Below are positions 1 to 7,719 of a stretch of DNA of 64,000 nucleotides, piece by piece. The number at the start of each line of letters is the position of its first letter. Position 1 is the stretch's first letter. The position numbers were made by a program, and so were the translations under genes. The stretch spans positions 1 through 64,000 of the forward strand of contig NZ_JBNCAN010000005.1 in the NCBI RefSeq assembly GCF_049808615.1, given 5' to 3'. Origin of the DNA: Modicisalibacter sp049808615. GTDB lineage: Bacteria > Pseudomonadota > Gammaproteobacteria > Pseudomonadales > Halomonadaceae. The notes beneath the pieces were generated by a model that searched no databases, had not been told where the DNA came from, and saw only the letters and a list, made by a program, of their open reading frames with translations.

Positions 1-124
1 AAGGAGGCGGTGGGCATGGTACATTTTGTCATGGCGGCTGATGCGGTTGATTCTGGTGTAGGAGCTTGAATTATAACCGATTTTCAGCCGCTTTTTTCAT
101 GCCCGATGCAATATCCGGGCTAGG
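1..124 (-). mobile_element. IS1380-family element, 5' end, partial at window edge
   Basis: Read on the minus strand, positions 124 to 1 match the start of the transposase pseudogene at 25579 almost base for base: the end sequence CCTAGCCCGGATATTGCATC, then a reading frame KKRLKIGYNSSSYT... and DKMYHA. The same protein start occurs in the right-hand copy, whose later part is clearly an IS1380-family DDE transposase. Here the ATG at 100-98 is one base out of frame with that reading, because of an extra base after the A run, so this copy may be frameshifted. The rest lies outside the window. No gene is visible between 125 and 252. Confidence 0.7.
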
Positions 125-252
125 GCAGGATCGATGCTGGAGAATCTTCCCATGCCTGATTAACGTGGCTGCGTCCTGTCTGATCTGGCGATGGATAGAA
201 AACGAGAGCTGCACTAGGATAAGGAAATGGCAATATTCATAAGGGAGGTCAC

Positions 253-687
253 ATGTTGAAAGTAAGCAAGGTGGCGTTACTGACAAGCTTGGTATTGCCC
301 ACCGCTGGAACGGCGGTGGCCGATGAAAATAGTCCAAGTATGAAGATCGACCTTCAGGAACCTGGTGGTGACATCACCATTGCCAAGCTCGTATCGAATG
401 TCGATGGCTTCGTGGTGGCGCACGAGGCGGATGATGAGGGCAATCCGATAGCGCCGGAATCCATCGGCCACACCCAAATACACAAAGGTGCCCAGGAGCG
501 CGTCGGGATAGTGTTGGATAGGGACATCGACTCCGGCGAAAAAATCTTCGTTATGCTGCACGAGGATACCGGCGAGATCGGCAAGTACGAATTCGGGCCG
601 GATAACACCGAGGTGGATAAACCCGTCATGGTGGACGGTAAACCCTTCATGCAGTCTTTCCAGGTTAGCTGGACCGGCGATCACTGA
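253..687 (+). CDS. Exported DUF7282-like protein
   Basis: A 144-residue protein with a typical Sec signal peptide (basic start, hydrophobic core, likely cleavage near residue 23 after the AVA motif). The mature part resembles the DUF7282 domain known mainly from halophiles: a valine-rich strand ending VVAHEADDEGNP, then IGHTQIHKGAQERVGIVLD, then FVMLHEDTG...YEFGPDN. The function of that family is unknown. The start has an AGGGAGG ribosome site four bases upstream. It lies 473 bp before the molybdoenzyme operon in the same direction, so it probably has its own promoter. A link to the molybdoenzyme is only suggested by position. Confidence 0.72.
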   Translation: MLKVSKVALLTSLVLPTAGTAVADENSPSMKIDLQEPGGDITIAKLVSNVDGFVVAHEADDEGNPIAPESIGHTQIHKGAQERVGIVLDRDIDSGEKIFVMLHEDTGEIGKYEFGPDNTEVDKPVMVDGKPFMQSFQVSWTGDH

Positions 688-1160
688 TCCTCGCGGGTCA
701 TCCAGTGGCTAACCATCCCCTGGTGGTCACTGGAATGATTCCCCACGCTGAAGCATTCGGCAAAGTTCGGTCGCTAGGGGCAGTTCGACAAAGTAGCGTC
801 GATATATTGACATAAGTCAATTACTCCTCAGGAAACCTCGTTTCAAGGGCTCTACTGCCACTTGTTTTAGCGAAGGCCTGCTAAACTATATGGCATAGCC
901 AGTAGCAATTTCTTACCTACAAGGAAAAGAAATAGGTCAGTGCTAATTTTTTAGTATTTTATGTATTAGATTTTTTTAATCTATATGTTGGCATGGCGCT
1001 TACATATCGGTCTGCTTAGCGTGAAATACGAGCATTCGATTTTTAAAACGGCAGTTCTTTGGCGTTTTATCCAGCGAATTCGCTGAATGAAAAATAAATG
1101 GCCATGAAAAACGACGACCGGTGAGTCTCAGGTAGGCTCGCCAACGATGAGGAGAACACC
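688..1160. other. Intergenic regulatory region upstream of the molybdoenzyme operon
   Basis: This 473-bp gap has no convincing gene. It contains a weak inverted repeat just after the DUF7282 gene (TCCAGTG at 701-707 and CACTGGA at 728-734), a perfect FNR/Anr-type palindrome at 807-820, and an AT-rich stretch at about 900-1000 with a second inverted repeat (TAGATT at 967-972, AATCTA at 978-983). The AT richness and long leader suggest that the promoter of the seven-gene operon lies here, under oxygen or redox control. Confidence 0.6.
807..820. promoter_or_regulatory. FNR/Anr-type palindrome
   Basis: The sequence TTGACATAAGTCAA is a perfect palindrome around a four-base centre and matches the FNR/Anr layout TTGAT-N4-ATCAA at eight of ten consensus positions. 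It lies about 340 bp upstream of the alpha subunit. Anaerobic activation of a respiratory molybdoenzyme fits known FNR biology, but no clear -10 box is placed behind it, so the exact promoter is unresolved. Confidence 0.6.
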
Positions 1161-3923
1161 ATGGGGATGTGGAAACTCAAGCGCCGGGACTTCCTGAAAG
1201 GCATGGGGCTCACCGGCACCGGCATCATGCTCAGCGGCAATGTCTGGGCGCTCAATCGCCTCGAGCCCATCGGTGACACCCTGAACGATGAGTATCCTTA
1301 TCGTGGCTGGGAGGATCTGTACCGCAATGAGTGGTCCTGGGACAAGATCGGCCATGCGGCTCACTGTATCAACTGCATGGGCAACTGCGGCTGGGATGTC
1401 TATGTAAAGGACGGTATCGTCATCCGCGAGGAGCAGATCGCCAAGTACCCCTCGGTCAATGACAAGGTGCCGGATGCCAATCCGCGAGGATGTCAGAAGG
1501 GCGCCATTCACTCCACCGCCATGTACGAGGCGGATCGTGTGCATTATCCGCTCAAGCGTGCCGGTGAGCGCGGCGAGGGCAAGTGGCAGCGTATCTCCTG
1601 GGATCAGGCCACGGAAGAGATCGCCGACAAGATCATCGACATCTTCGAGAAATACGGCCCGGGCAAGCTCAAGACCCACCAGGGCTCCGGCAACCAGTCC
1701 ATGGTGCGTCAATCCGCAGGCAATCGCTTTTCCTGCCTGGTCGGCGGCATCCAGCTCGACGGCTTCACCGTGGTCGGCGACCTGAACACCGGCGCGCATC
1801 TGGCCTACGGCAACCCGCTGGAAAGCTTCACCTCGGATGCCTGGTTCGATGCGGACTACATTCTGCTGGGCATGATCAATCCCAACGCCACCCGTATTCC
1901 GGATGCCCATTATATCTGGGAAGCACAGCATAACGGTGCGCGTATCGTCTCCACTGCGCCGGACATGAACCCCAGCGCCATCCACACCAACCTGTGGATG
2001 CCCATCAAGAAAGGTACCGATCCCTACCTGGCCATCTCCATGGTCAACGTGATCATCGAGGAAAAGCTCTACAAGCCTGACTTCATGAAGGAGCAGACGG
2101 ACCTGCCGATCCTGGTGCGCAGCGACAATCAGAAGATGCTGCGGGAATCCGACATGGAAGAAGGCGGTTCCGAAGAAGTCTTCTACCACTGGGATCTCAA
2201 CAGCAACAAGGCAGTCAAGGTCAAGGGCTCCACGGGGTCCACGGACAAGACACTGAAACTCGACAACGTCGACCCTGCCATTGAGGGCGAATTCGAGTTT
2301 GACGGTATCAAGGTCACCCCGGTCTTCGAATTCGTCAAGAAGGAAGCCGCCAAGTTTCCCCCGGAAGAGACCGAGTCCCACACGGGGCTGAACGCGGACA
2401 TGGTGCGTCGCGAGGCGCGTCGCCTGGCCCAGGCGCGCAAGGCCATCGTCATGCTGGGCTACATCACCTCGTTCTATTCCAACTGCCTGTTCACCGGCTG
2501 GGGCTATGCGCTGGCGCTGGCATTGACCGGTCACGGCGGCAAGACCGGCGGCCTGGATACCTCCTGGGTGGTGTGGAACCATCCGCGCTGGACGGAGCTT
2601 GCCAACTTCGGCGGCAAGAAGCTGCCTCGTTACGAAGCCGGCGGCATCGGTGAGTTCAAGCGCGGCAACATGATCAAGGGGGCGCGCAACCACTTCATCG
2701 GCGCAAAGCTCAAGGAGGCGGTGGGCTTCGATCTCGACGATATGGAAGAGATGATGCAGGAGTCCATCGACAAGGGCTGGATGCCCTATTACGGCGAGAT
2801 CAAGGGCATGATCTCCGTGGCGGACAACACCTTCCGACGCAACAAGTACATCGACGAGTATCGCCGGGTGCATCTGGAGCAGGCCAGCGAACTCTATGTC
2901 AACGTCAACGTGCGCCTGGACTCCACCGCGGAGTGGGCGGACTACGTACTGCCCGCGGCCAGCCACTATGAGGCCTGGGATCTGCGTACCCAGGGTTTCC
3001 ACCGCTTCTGCAACGTCTTCACCAGCCCGGTTAAGCCTATCTTCGAATCCAAGCCGGATTGGGAAATCATGGCGCTGCTGACCAAGAAGATACAGGAGCG
3101 GGCCATCGCTCGCGGCATCGGGCCGATCGAAGACGGCGATGTGACCCGGGATCTGCATACCATTCATGACGACTTCACCATGAATGGCAAGCTGATGACC
3201 GATTACGACGTGACCAAGTGGATGGTGGAAAACTCACCGGAGTTCGGTGATATAACGATAGAGGAGGCGGCGGAGAAAGGCTTTATCGTGTTGAACGAAA
3301 AGGCTGGCACCAATCAGCCTTTGGTGAAAGATGAGCCCTACAACCCCTTCACCGCCCAGACGGATGCCAAGAAGCCCTACGATACCCTGACCGGGCGTAT
3401 CACCTTCTATTGCGATCACCCGTGGTTCATGAAGATGGGCGCCGCGGTACCCACCGGGCGCGGCACCGCCGGGCCTGCGGCTTCAAAGTACCCGTTGGCA
3501 TTCTACTCGCCTCACACCCGCTGGGGTATCCACTCCAACTGGCGTTCCAACAAGTTCATGCTGCGCCTGCAGCGGGGCGAACCAAACATCTACATCAATC
3601 CGGCGCTTGCGGAGAAGCGAGGCATCAAGGACGGCGATACCATACGGTTGTTCAACGCCAACGGCGAGTTCTTTGCCCAGGCCAAGTTCTATCCGAGCAT
3701 TCCCGACGACACCATCATGATGGAGCATGGCTGGGAGCCGCATCAGTACATTCAGAGAAAGGCCATGAACGTCTCCATGGCAACCTTCCTGCAACCGCTG
3801 GAAATGGCCGGCGGCTGGGGACACCTGGGCTTCAAGTATGCGATGTGGAACGCCAACCAGTTGTCTCATGAAGGTAGCTACGACATCGAACTGGCCAAAC
3901 CCGAAGACATCAGCTTCAGCTGA
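1161..3923 (+). CDS. Type II DMSO-reductase-family molybdoenzyme, alpha subunit
   Basis: This 920-residue protein is the catalytic subunit of a bis-MGD molybdenum enzyme. A twin-arginine signal (KRRDFLKG, residues 7-14) sends the folded enzyme to the periplasm. The FS0 iron-sulfur ligands follow the type II pattern H68-x3-C72-x3-C76-x34-C111. Asp207 in GDLNTG lines up with the aspartate molybdenum ligand of NarG and EbdA. Order and spacing of the genes (alpha, beta, chaperone, gamma) are those of dimethylsulfide dehydrogenase, chlorate reductase and selenate reductase. Which substrate this enzyme uses cannot be read from the sequence; no chlorite dismutase gene is present nearby. The start has a GGAG site six bases upstream. 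It is the first gene of an operon reaching to 10028. Confidence 0.93.
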   Translation: MGMWKLKRRDFLKGMGLTGTGIMLSGNVWALNRLEPIGDTLNDEYPYRGWEDLYRNEWSWDKIGHAAHCINCMGNCGWDVYVKDGIVIREEQIAKYPSVNDKVPDANPRGCQKGAIHSTAMYEADRVHYPLKRAGERGEGKWQRISWDQATEEIADKIIDIFEKYGPGKLKTHQGSGNQSMVRQSAGNRFSCLVGGIQLDGFTVVGDLNTGAHLAYGNPLESFTSDAWFDADYILLGMINPNATRIPDAHYIWEAQHNGARIVSTAPDMNPSAIHTNLWMPIKKGTDPYLAISMVNVIIEEKLYKPDFMKEQTDLPILVRSDNQKMLRESDMEEGGSEEVFYHWDLNSNKAVKVKGSTGSTDKTLKLDNVDPAIEGEFEFDGIKVTPVFEFVKKEAAKFPPEETESHTGLNADMVRREARRLAQARKAIVMLGYITSFYSNCLFTGWGYALALALTGHGGKTGGLDTSWVVWNHPRWTELANFGGKKLPRYEAGGIGEFKRGNMIKGARNHFIGAKLKEAVGFDLDDMEEMMQESIDKGWMPYYGEIKGMISVADNTFRRNKYIDEYRRVHLEQASELYVNVNVRLDSTAEWADYVLPAASHYEAWDLRTQGFHRFCNVFTSPVKPIFESKPDWEIMALLTKKIQERAIARGIGPIEDGDVTRDLHTIHDDFTMNGKLMTDYDVTKWMVENSPEFGDITIEEAAEKGFIVLNEKAGTNQPLVKDEPYNPFTAQTDAKKPYDTLTGRITFYCDHPWFMKMGAAVPTGRGTAGPAASKYPLAFYSPHTRWGIHSNWRSNKFMLRLQRGEPNIYINPALAEKRGIKDGDTIRLFNANGEFFAQAKFYPSIPDDTIMMEHGWEPHQYIQRKAMNVSMATFLQPLEMAGGWGHLGFKYAMWNANQLSHEGSYDIELAKPEDISFS

Positions 3924-3950
3924 TCCTGACCGGCACAAGAGGAGAACGTC

Positions 3951-4931
3951 ATGGCCGTAAAACGTCAAATCAGCATGGTGCTGGACCTGAACAAATGCAT
4001 CGGTTGCCAGACCTGCACAACCGCCTGCAAGCTGATGTGGACCAACCGCAGTGGTCGCGAATACATGTACTGGAATAACGTCGAAACCATGCCTGGGGAG
4101 GGTTATCCCAAGGGCTATCAGAAGATGGGGGGTGGTTTTGACAAGGACGGGGGCCTCAAGCTCAGCAAGCAGCCCTCGTTGGAAGACTACGGTATTCCCT
4201 GGGAATACAACTACGAAGAAGCCCTGATGACCGGTACCGACCCCTGGCTCAGGCCCAACGTCAAGCCCACCTGGGGTCCCAACTGGGATGAGGATCAGGG
4301 GGAAGGGGACTACCCTAACAGTTACTACTTCTATCTACCGCGCCTGTGCAACCACTGCGCCAATCCGGCCTGCCTTGCGGCCTGTTCGCGCAATGCCATC
4401 TACAAGCGTCAGGAAGACGGCATCGTGCTGGTGGACCAGGAGCGCTGCCGGGGTTATCGCTACTGCGTCAACGCCTGCCCCTACAAGAAGGTCTACTTCA
4501 ACGAGGAGCTGTCCAAGTCCGAGAAGTGCATCTTCTGCTACCCGCGTATCGAAAAGGGTCTGGCCACCGCCTGTGCTCGCCAGTGCGTCGGCCGGATTCG
4601 CTGGATCGGCTATCTGGATGACGAGGACGGCCCCATCCATACCCTGGTGGAAAAGTACAAGGTCGCCTTGCCGCTGCACCCGGAGTGGGGTACTCAGCCC
4701 AACGTGTTCTACGTGCCGCCGCTGTCGTCGTCCAAGTTCGGCCCCAATGGCGAGGAACTGGATGAGCCGCGTATACCCCTTGCTTACCTGGAAAGCCTGT
4801 TTGGCGAGCGGGTCGGCGAGGTGCTGGAGACCATCAAGCGCGAGCGCAAGGCCAAGAACGAAGGTCGGGAGAGCGAGCTGATGGATACATTGATCGGCTT
4901 CAAGCATGCCGAAATGTTCAAGCTGAGCTGA
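3951..4931 (+). CDS. Type II DMSO-reductase-family molybdoenzyme, iron-sulfur beta subunit
   Basis: A 326-residue electron-transfer subunit with four cysteine groups: CIGCQTCTTACK near residue 17, CNHCANPACLAAC near 133, CRGYRYCVNACPYKK near 165, and CIFCYPRIEKG...CARQC near 190. This is the NarH/DdhB/EbdB arrangement of three [4Fe-4S] and one [3Fe-4S] clusters; the tyrosine in CRGYRYC stands where one cysteine is replaced in the [3Fe-4S] site. It has no signal peptide, as expected for a subunit exported together with the Tat-tagged alpha subunit. It starts 27 bp after the alpha gene, with a GAGGAG ribosome site. Electrons pass between the molybdenum site and the haem gamma subunit. Confidence 0.93.
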   Translation: MAVKRQISMVLDLNKCIGCQTCTTACKLMWTNRSGREYMYWNNVETMPGEGYPKGYQKMGGGFDKDGGLKLSKQPSLEDYGIPWEYNYEEALMTGTDPWLRPNVKPTWGPNWDEDQGEGDYPNSYYFYLPRLCNHCANPACLAACSRNAIYKRQEDGIVLVDQERCRGYRYCVNACPYKKVYFNEELSKSEKCIFCYPRIEKGLATACARQCVGRIRWIGYLDDEDGPIHTLVEKYKVALPLHPEWGTQPNVFYVPPLSSSKFGPNGEELDEPRIPLAYLESLFGERVGEVLETIKRERKAKNEGRESELMDTLIGFKHAEMFKLS

Positions 4932-4941
4932 GGGCAACACC

Positions 4942-5685
4942 ATGACGACAGCTCAACGGCCACCTTCAGTGGACTCTCCCGCTCGCGCGAAAGCCAAGAG
5001 CACGATTTATCGTCTGGCGGCGGTGGCCTTCGGCCACCCGCTGCCGGAAACCCAGCAGGCCTTCGCGGATGGCAGTTTCAACCAGGCGCTGGACAGCGCC
5101 TGGCAGGCGGTCACCGGTCGTCCCTGGCCCTGCCAGCCGGCAAGCAGTAGTTTCGCCGAACTGGAAGCCGGCTATATCAGCGCCTTCCGTCATGGCCGAC
5201 AGGGCAGACCGCAGGTTGCGCTGGTGGCAGGCGAGTATGAGGAACTGCTCGATGGCCAGATGCGCCCCACTTTTCTACTGAACGTGCAGGCCTTCTACAA
5301 GCATTTCGGCCTAAAGGCTGCCGTAGGGGACGAGGGGCTGACCGAGGAGCCGGATCACCTGAGCGCCATGCTCGAGTTCATGGCGGTCTTGACCCATCTG
5401 GAAGCCCAGGCGCTCGCAGCAGGCAAGGAGCCAACCTCCTACCGTCTTGCGCAACGGGATTTTCTCAAGCGTCATCTGGTGCCGCTGCTTGCAACCATTC
5501 AACGCCAGGTCGCCAGCGAAAAACGGCTGACCCTGGATGCGACCTTGGTACGCCTGATCGAGGATCTGCCGGAGTGGGCCAGAAACCAGCTTGTCGAGCT
5601 CGAAGCGCGGGTTGGCCCTTACGATGAAAAGGTGAAGGGGGCTGCCATCAAGGGCCGCGCCCTCGACCAGAACTTGTGGAATTGA
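4942..5685 (+). CDS. TorD/NarJ-type chaperone for the molybdoenzyme
   Basis: A 247-residue, largely helical, cytoplasmic protein of the TorD/DmsD/NarJ family of redox-enzyme maturation chaperones. The family signature is seen as EEPDHLSAMLEFMAVLTHLE around residues 132-151, and EYEELLDGQMRPTF upstream resembles the conserved EY/F region. Homologues DdhD, ClrD and SerD sit in the same place in their operons. It should bind the alpha subunit and its Tat signal until the molybdenum cofactor is inserted. Only 10 bp separate it from the beta gene. It is not part of the mature enzyme. Confidence 0.85.
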   Translation: MTTAQRPPSVDSPARAKAKSTIYRLAAVAFGHPLPETQQAFADGSFNQALDSAWQAVTGRPWPCQPASSSFAELEAGYISAFRHGRQGRPQVALVAGEYEELLDGQMRPTFLLNVQAFYKHFGLKAAVGDEGLTEEPDHLSAMLEFMAVLTHLEAQALAAGKEPTSYRLAQRDFLKRHLVPLLATIQRQVASEKRLTLDATLVRLIEDLPEWARNQLVELEARVGPYDEKVKGAAIKGRALDQNLWN

Positions 5686-5695
5686 GGAGAAAGTC

Positions 5696-6538
5696 ATGGC
5701 AATGCGTTGCTCGATCAAGTACGTAGTCGCGCTCTGCGCGTCCCTGGCGCTGCCTGGCACCGCCATGGCGGAATTCTCGGAGTTTGAAAACCCTAATATT
5801 CAGGACGTAAAACCCTGGGACACTATCAGGATAGGTCGAGTACCTGATGACATCTATCTGCGAGATATTGATGATCCAGACGACATTATCTGGGACCGGA
5901 TTCCTTCCTATCGCACTTATTTGAGCGTGGCGCCGCCGGTGCACCCCTCGACAAGGCTTCGCTTCAACGCGGATAGCGGTACGAACCTGTATTTCCAGAT
6001 TGCCCGCACCTCGGATTATTTCCTGGTGCGCTTGCGCTGGAAGGACACCACGCAAAACGTCGGCACCACCATTGACGGCTTTCGCGATGCCGCCGCCATC
6101 CAGTTCGCCCTCAATGGCAGTACGGACACGTCCTACATGATGGGCTCCGGGCCGGATAGCCCGGTCAATATCTGGTACTGGCGTTCGGACTATGACTTTA
6201 ATGTGGAAGACCTGGCCGCCGGTGGCTATGGCAGTACTACCATGTTGCCGGATCAGCAGATCAACGGACATGCCGCCTACATCGATGGCCGTGCACCCGT
6301 GGATCAGGAATGGCATCTGGTGATGGCTCGAAAAATCGGTAGCGACGGGGAACATCAGATCGATCTGACCAAGGATGAGATTCCCATCAGCTTCGCCGTA
6401 TGGCAGGGCGCGGATGGCGGACGCGACGGTAACAAGCACGTCACCCAAGGGTGGATTCTGCTGGACAATAGCCTGGAGGACGGCAAGTCATTTGACGACG
6501 ACAAGGCTCAGGCCTCCACTCAAACGTCCAATCAATAG
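5696..6538 (+). CDS. Haem-b gamma subunit of type II molybdoenzyme
   Basis: A 280-residue protein with a cleavable Sec signal peptide (cleavage expected after ALPGTAMA, about residue 25). It resembles the DdhC/EbdC/SerC/ClrC haem-binding gamma subunits, which bind one haem b through a methionine and a lysine. Candidates are Met148 or Met149 in SYMMGSG and Lys213 in ARKIGSD; the assignment is inferred by position. The tail TQGWILLDNSLEDGK resembles the usual family end. The start follows GAGGAG by six bases. It should receive electrons from the beta subunit and pass them to a periplasmic cytochrome c, or the reverse. Confidence 0.85.
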   Translation: MAMRCSIKYVVALCASLALPGTAMAEFSEFENPNIQDVKPWDTIRIGRVPDDIYLRDIDDPDDIIWDRIPSYRTYLSVAPPVHPSTRLRFNADSGTNLYFQIARTSDYFLVRLRWKDTTQNVGTTIDGFRDAAAIQFALNGSTDTSYMMGSGPDSPVNIWYWRSDYDFNVEDLAAGGYGSTTMLPDQQINGHAAYIDGRAPVDQEWHLVMARKIGSDGEHQIDLTKDEIPISFAVWQGADGGRDGNKHVTQGWILLDNSLEDGKSFDDDKAQASTQTSNQ

Positions 6539-6547
6539 GTTTTTATC

Positions 6548-7711
6548 ATGTCGGTTTCCTACCTCAACGTAGGCAGTGACTCAGCGGACAGTAACGAGGA
6601 ACTCAAGCTCAGCCCGGCGGATTGCGGGCTGGGTCACTCCTGTCAGTTTTGTCCTCACGAGCCCCATTGCAGTCTGGACAAGCCCCACCACGAGAAACTG
6701 CTGATCGAAAGCCGCCTCGAGCGCATCGATCAGATCGTGCTGGTAATGGCCAACAAAGGCGGTGTGGGCAAGAGCACCGTATCCGCCAATCTGGCGGCGG
6801 GCCTGGCCCAGCGCGGCTATCGGGTCGGGGTGGCGGATGCGGATATTCACGGCCCCAATCAGAGTCGTTTTTTCGGCTTTGCCGGCGAGCATGTTCGCCT
6901 GAGCGATCAGGGCTTGGCGACCAAGGAGTTCAAGGACGATTCCCTGGCGCATCCGGTCAAGGTAGGCTCTCTGGCCTTTCTGATGGAAAGCGACGACACC
7001 CCCATCGTGTGGCGAGACGCCTACAAGCATGACTTCATGCATCATCTGGTGGGCTCCTTCGACTGGGGCGAGCTGGATTTCCTGATCGTCGACATGCCCC
7101 CGGGTACCGGCAACGAGCTGATCACCCTGGCGGACATGCTCGAAGGCGCAAACGTCTCGGCGCTGCTTGCCACCACTCCGCAAGACGTGGCGCTGATGGA
7201 CAGCTTGAAGGCTGTGCGTTTCTGTCATGAGCGAGGCCTGCCGATGCTAGGCGTGGTGGAAAACATGTCCGGCATTACCTGCCCGCACTGCAGCGGTGAG
7301 TTTCATCTCTTTCCCCGAGAGCATTTGGCAGAAAGCCTTGCAAAAGCGGGTATCGAATCTCTTACACAGATTCCCCTGGCGCTGGAACTTGCCTCGGGCT
7401 CCGATCTTGGCACCCCGGTGGTGGTCGCGCACCCGCAGAGCCCCGCCGCTCAGGCATTCACGCCGGTGGTGGAGGCCTGCGTGGCAAGAGCCCAGGCAGA
7501 GTTTTCCCAGGCTGCGGTGCATTCCCTGGGGGATGCCTTCGAGAAGAATCTCGAGTCCACGGATCTGGAAGAGGCCTTGGCCGGCTTGCCGCCGGAGGAA
7601 CGCGATGCTGTGCGCCAGGAACTTGCAGCCATGTTGAGCGCCGAACAGAATCGGCTCTCGGATATCGACTCATCCGTCGATTCATCCAGTTATGATGACA
7701 GCGACAAATAA
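6548..7711 (+). CDS. Nbp35/Mrp-type iron-sulfur P-loop ATPase
   Basis: A 387-residue cytoplasmic ATPase of the Mrp/Nbp35 class, which carries and delivers iron-sulfur clusters. The deviant Walker A ANKGGVGKST is at 68-77, and VDMPPGTGNE at 181-190 is the family switch region. CPHC at 245-248 is the pair that binds a bridging cluster in Mrp dimers. The N-terminal extension has four cysteines spaced C26-x5-C32-x2-C35-x5-C41, recalling the N-terminal cluster of eukaryotic Nbp35 (Cx13Cx2Cx5C), which plain bacterial Mrp lacks. The C-terminal 90 residues are acidic. The ribosome site is weak. Its place in the operon suggests maturation of the enzyme's five iron-sulfur clusters; this role is inferred. 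Confidence 0.8.
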   Translation: MSVSYLNVGSDSADSNEELKLSPADCGLGHSCQFCPHEPHCSLDKPHHEKLLIESRLERIDQIVLVMANKGGVGKSTVSANLAAGLAQRGYRVGVADADIHGPNQSRFFGFAGEHVRLSDQGLATKEFKDDSLAHPVKVGSLAFLMESDDTPIVWRDAYKHDFMHHLVGSFDWGELDFLIVDMPPGTGNELITLADMLEGANVSALLATTPQDVALMDSLKAVRFCHERGLPMLGVVENMSGITCPHCSGEFHLFPREHLAESLAKAGIESLTQIPLALELASGSDLGTPVVVAHPQSPAAQAFTPVVEACVARAQAEFSQAAVHSLGDAFEKNLESTDLEEALAGLPPEERDAVRQELAAMLSAEQNRLSDIDSSVDSSSYDDSDK

Positions 7712-7719
7712 GGAATTTC

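Noticed and set aside
71..337. Minus-strand 88-codon frame across the IS end and DUF7282 start
   Set aside because: It crosses the IS boundary and overlaps a real gene; the IS1380-like peptide is in another frame.
1128..3167. A 679-codon open frame on the minus strand across the molybdoenzyme alpha gene
   Set aside because: It is a shadow caused by GC-rich codon use of the alpha subunit; it shows no recognisable domain and lies wholly antisense to a certain gene.
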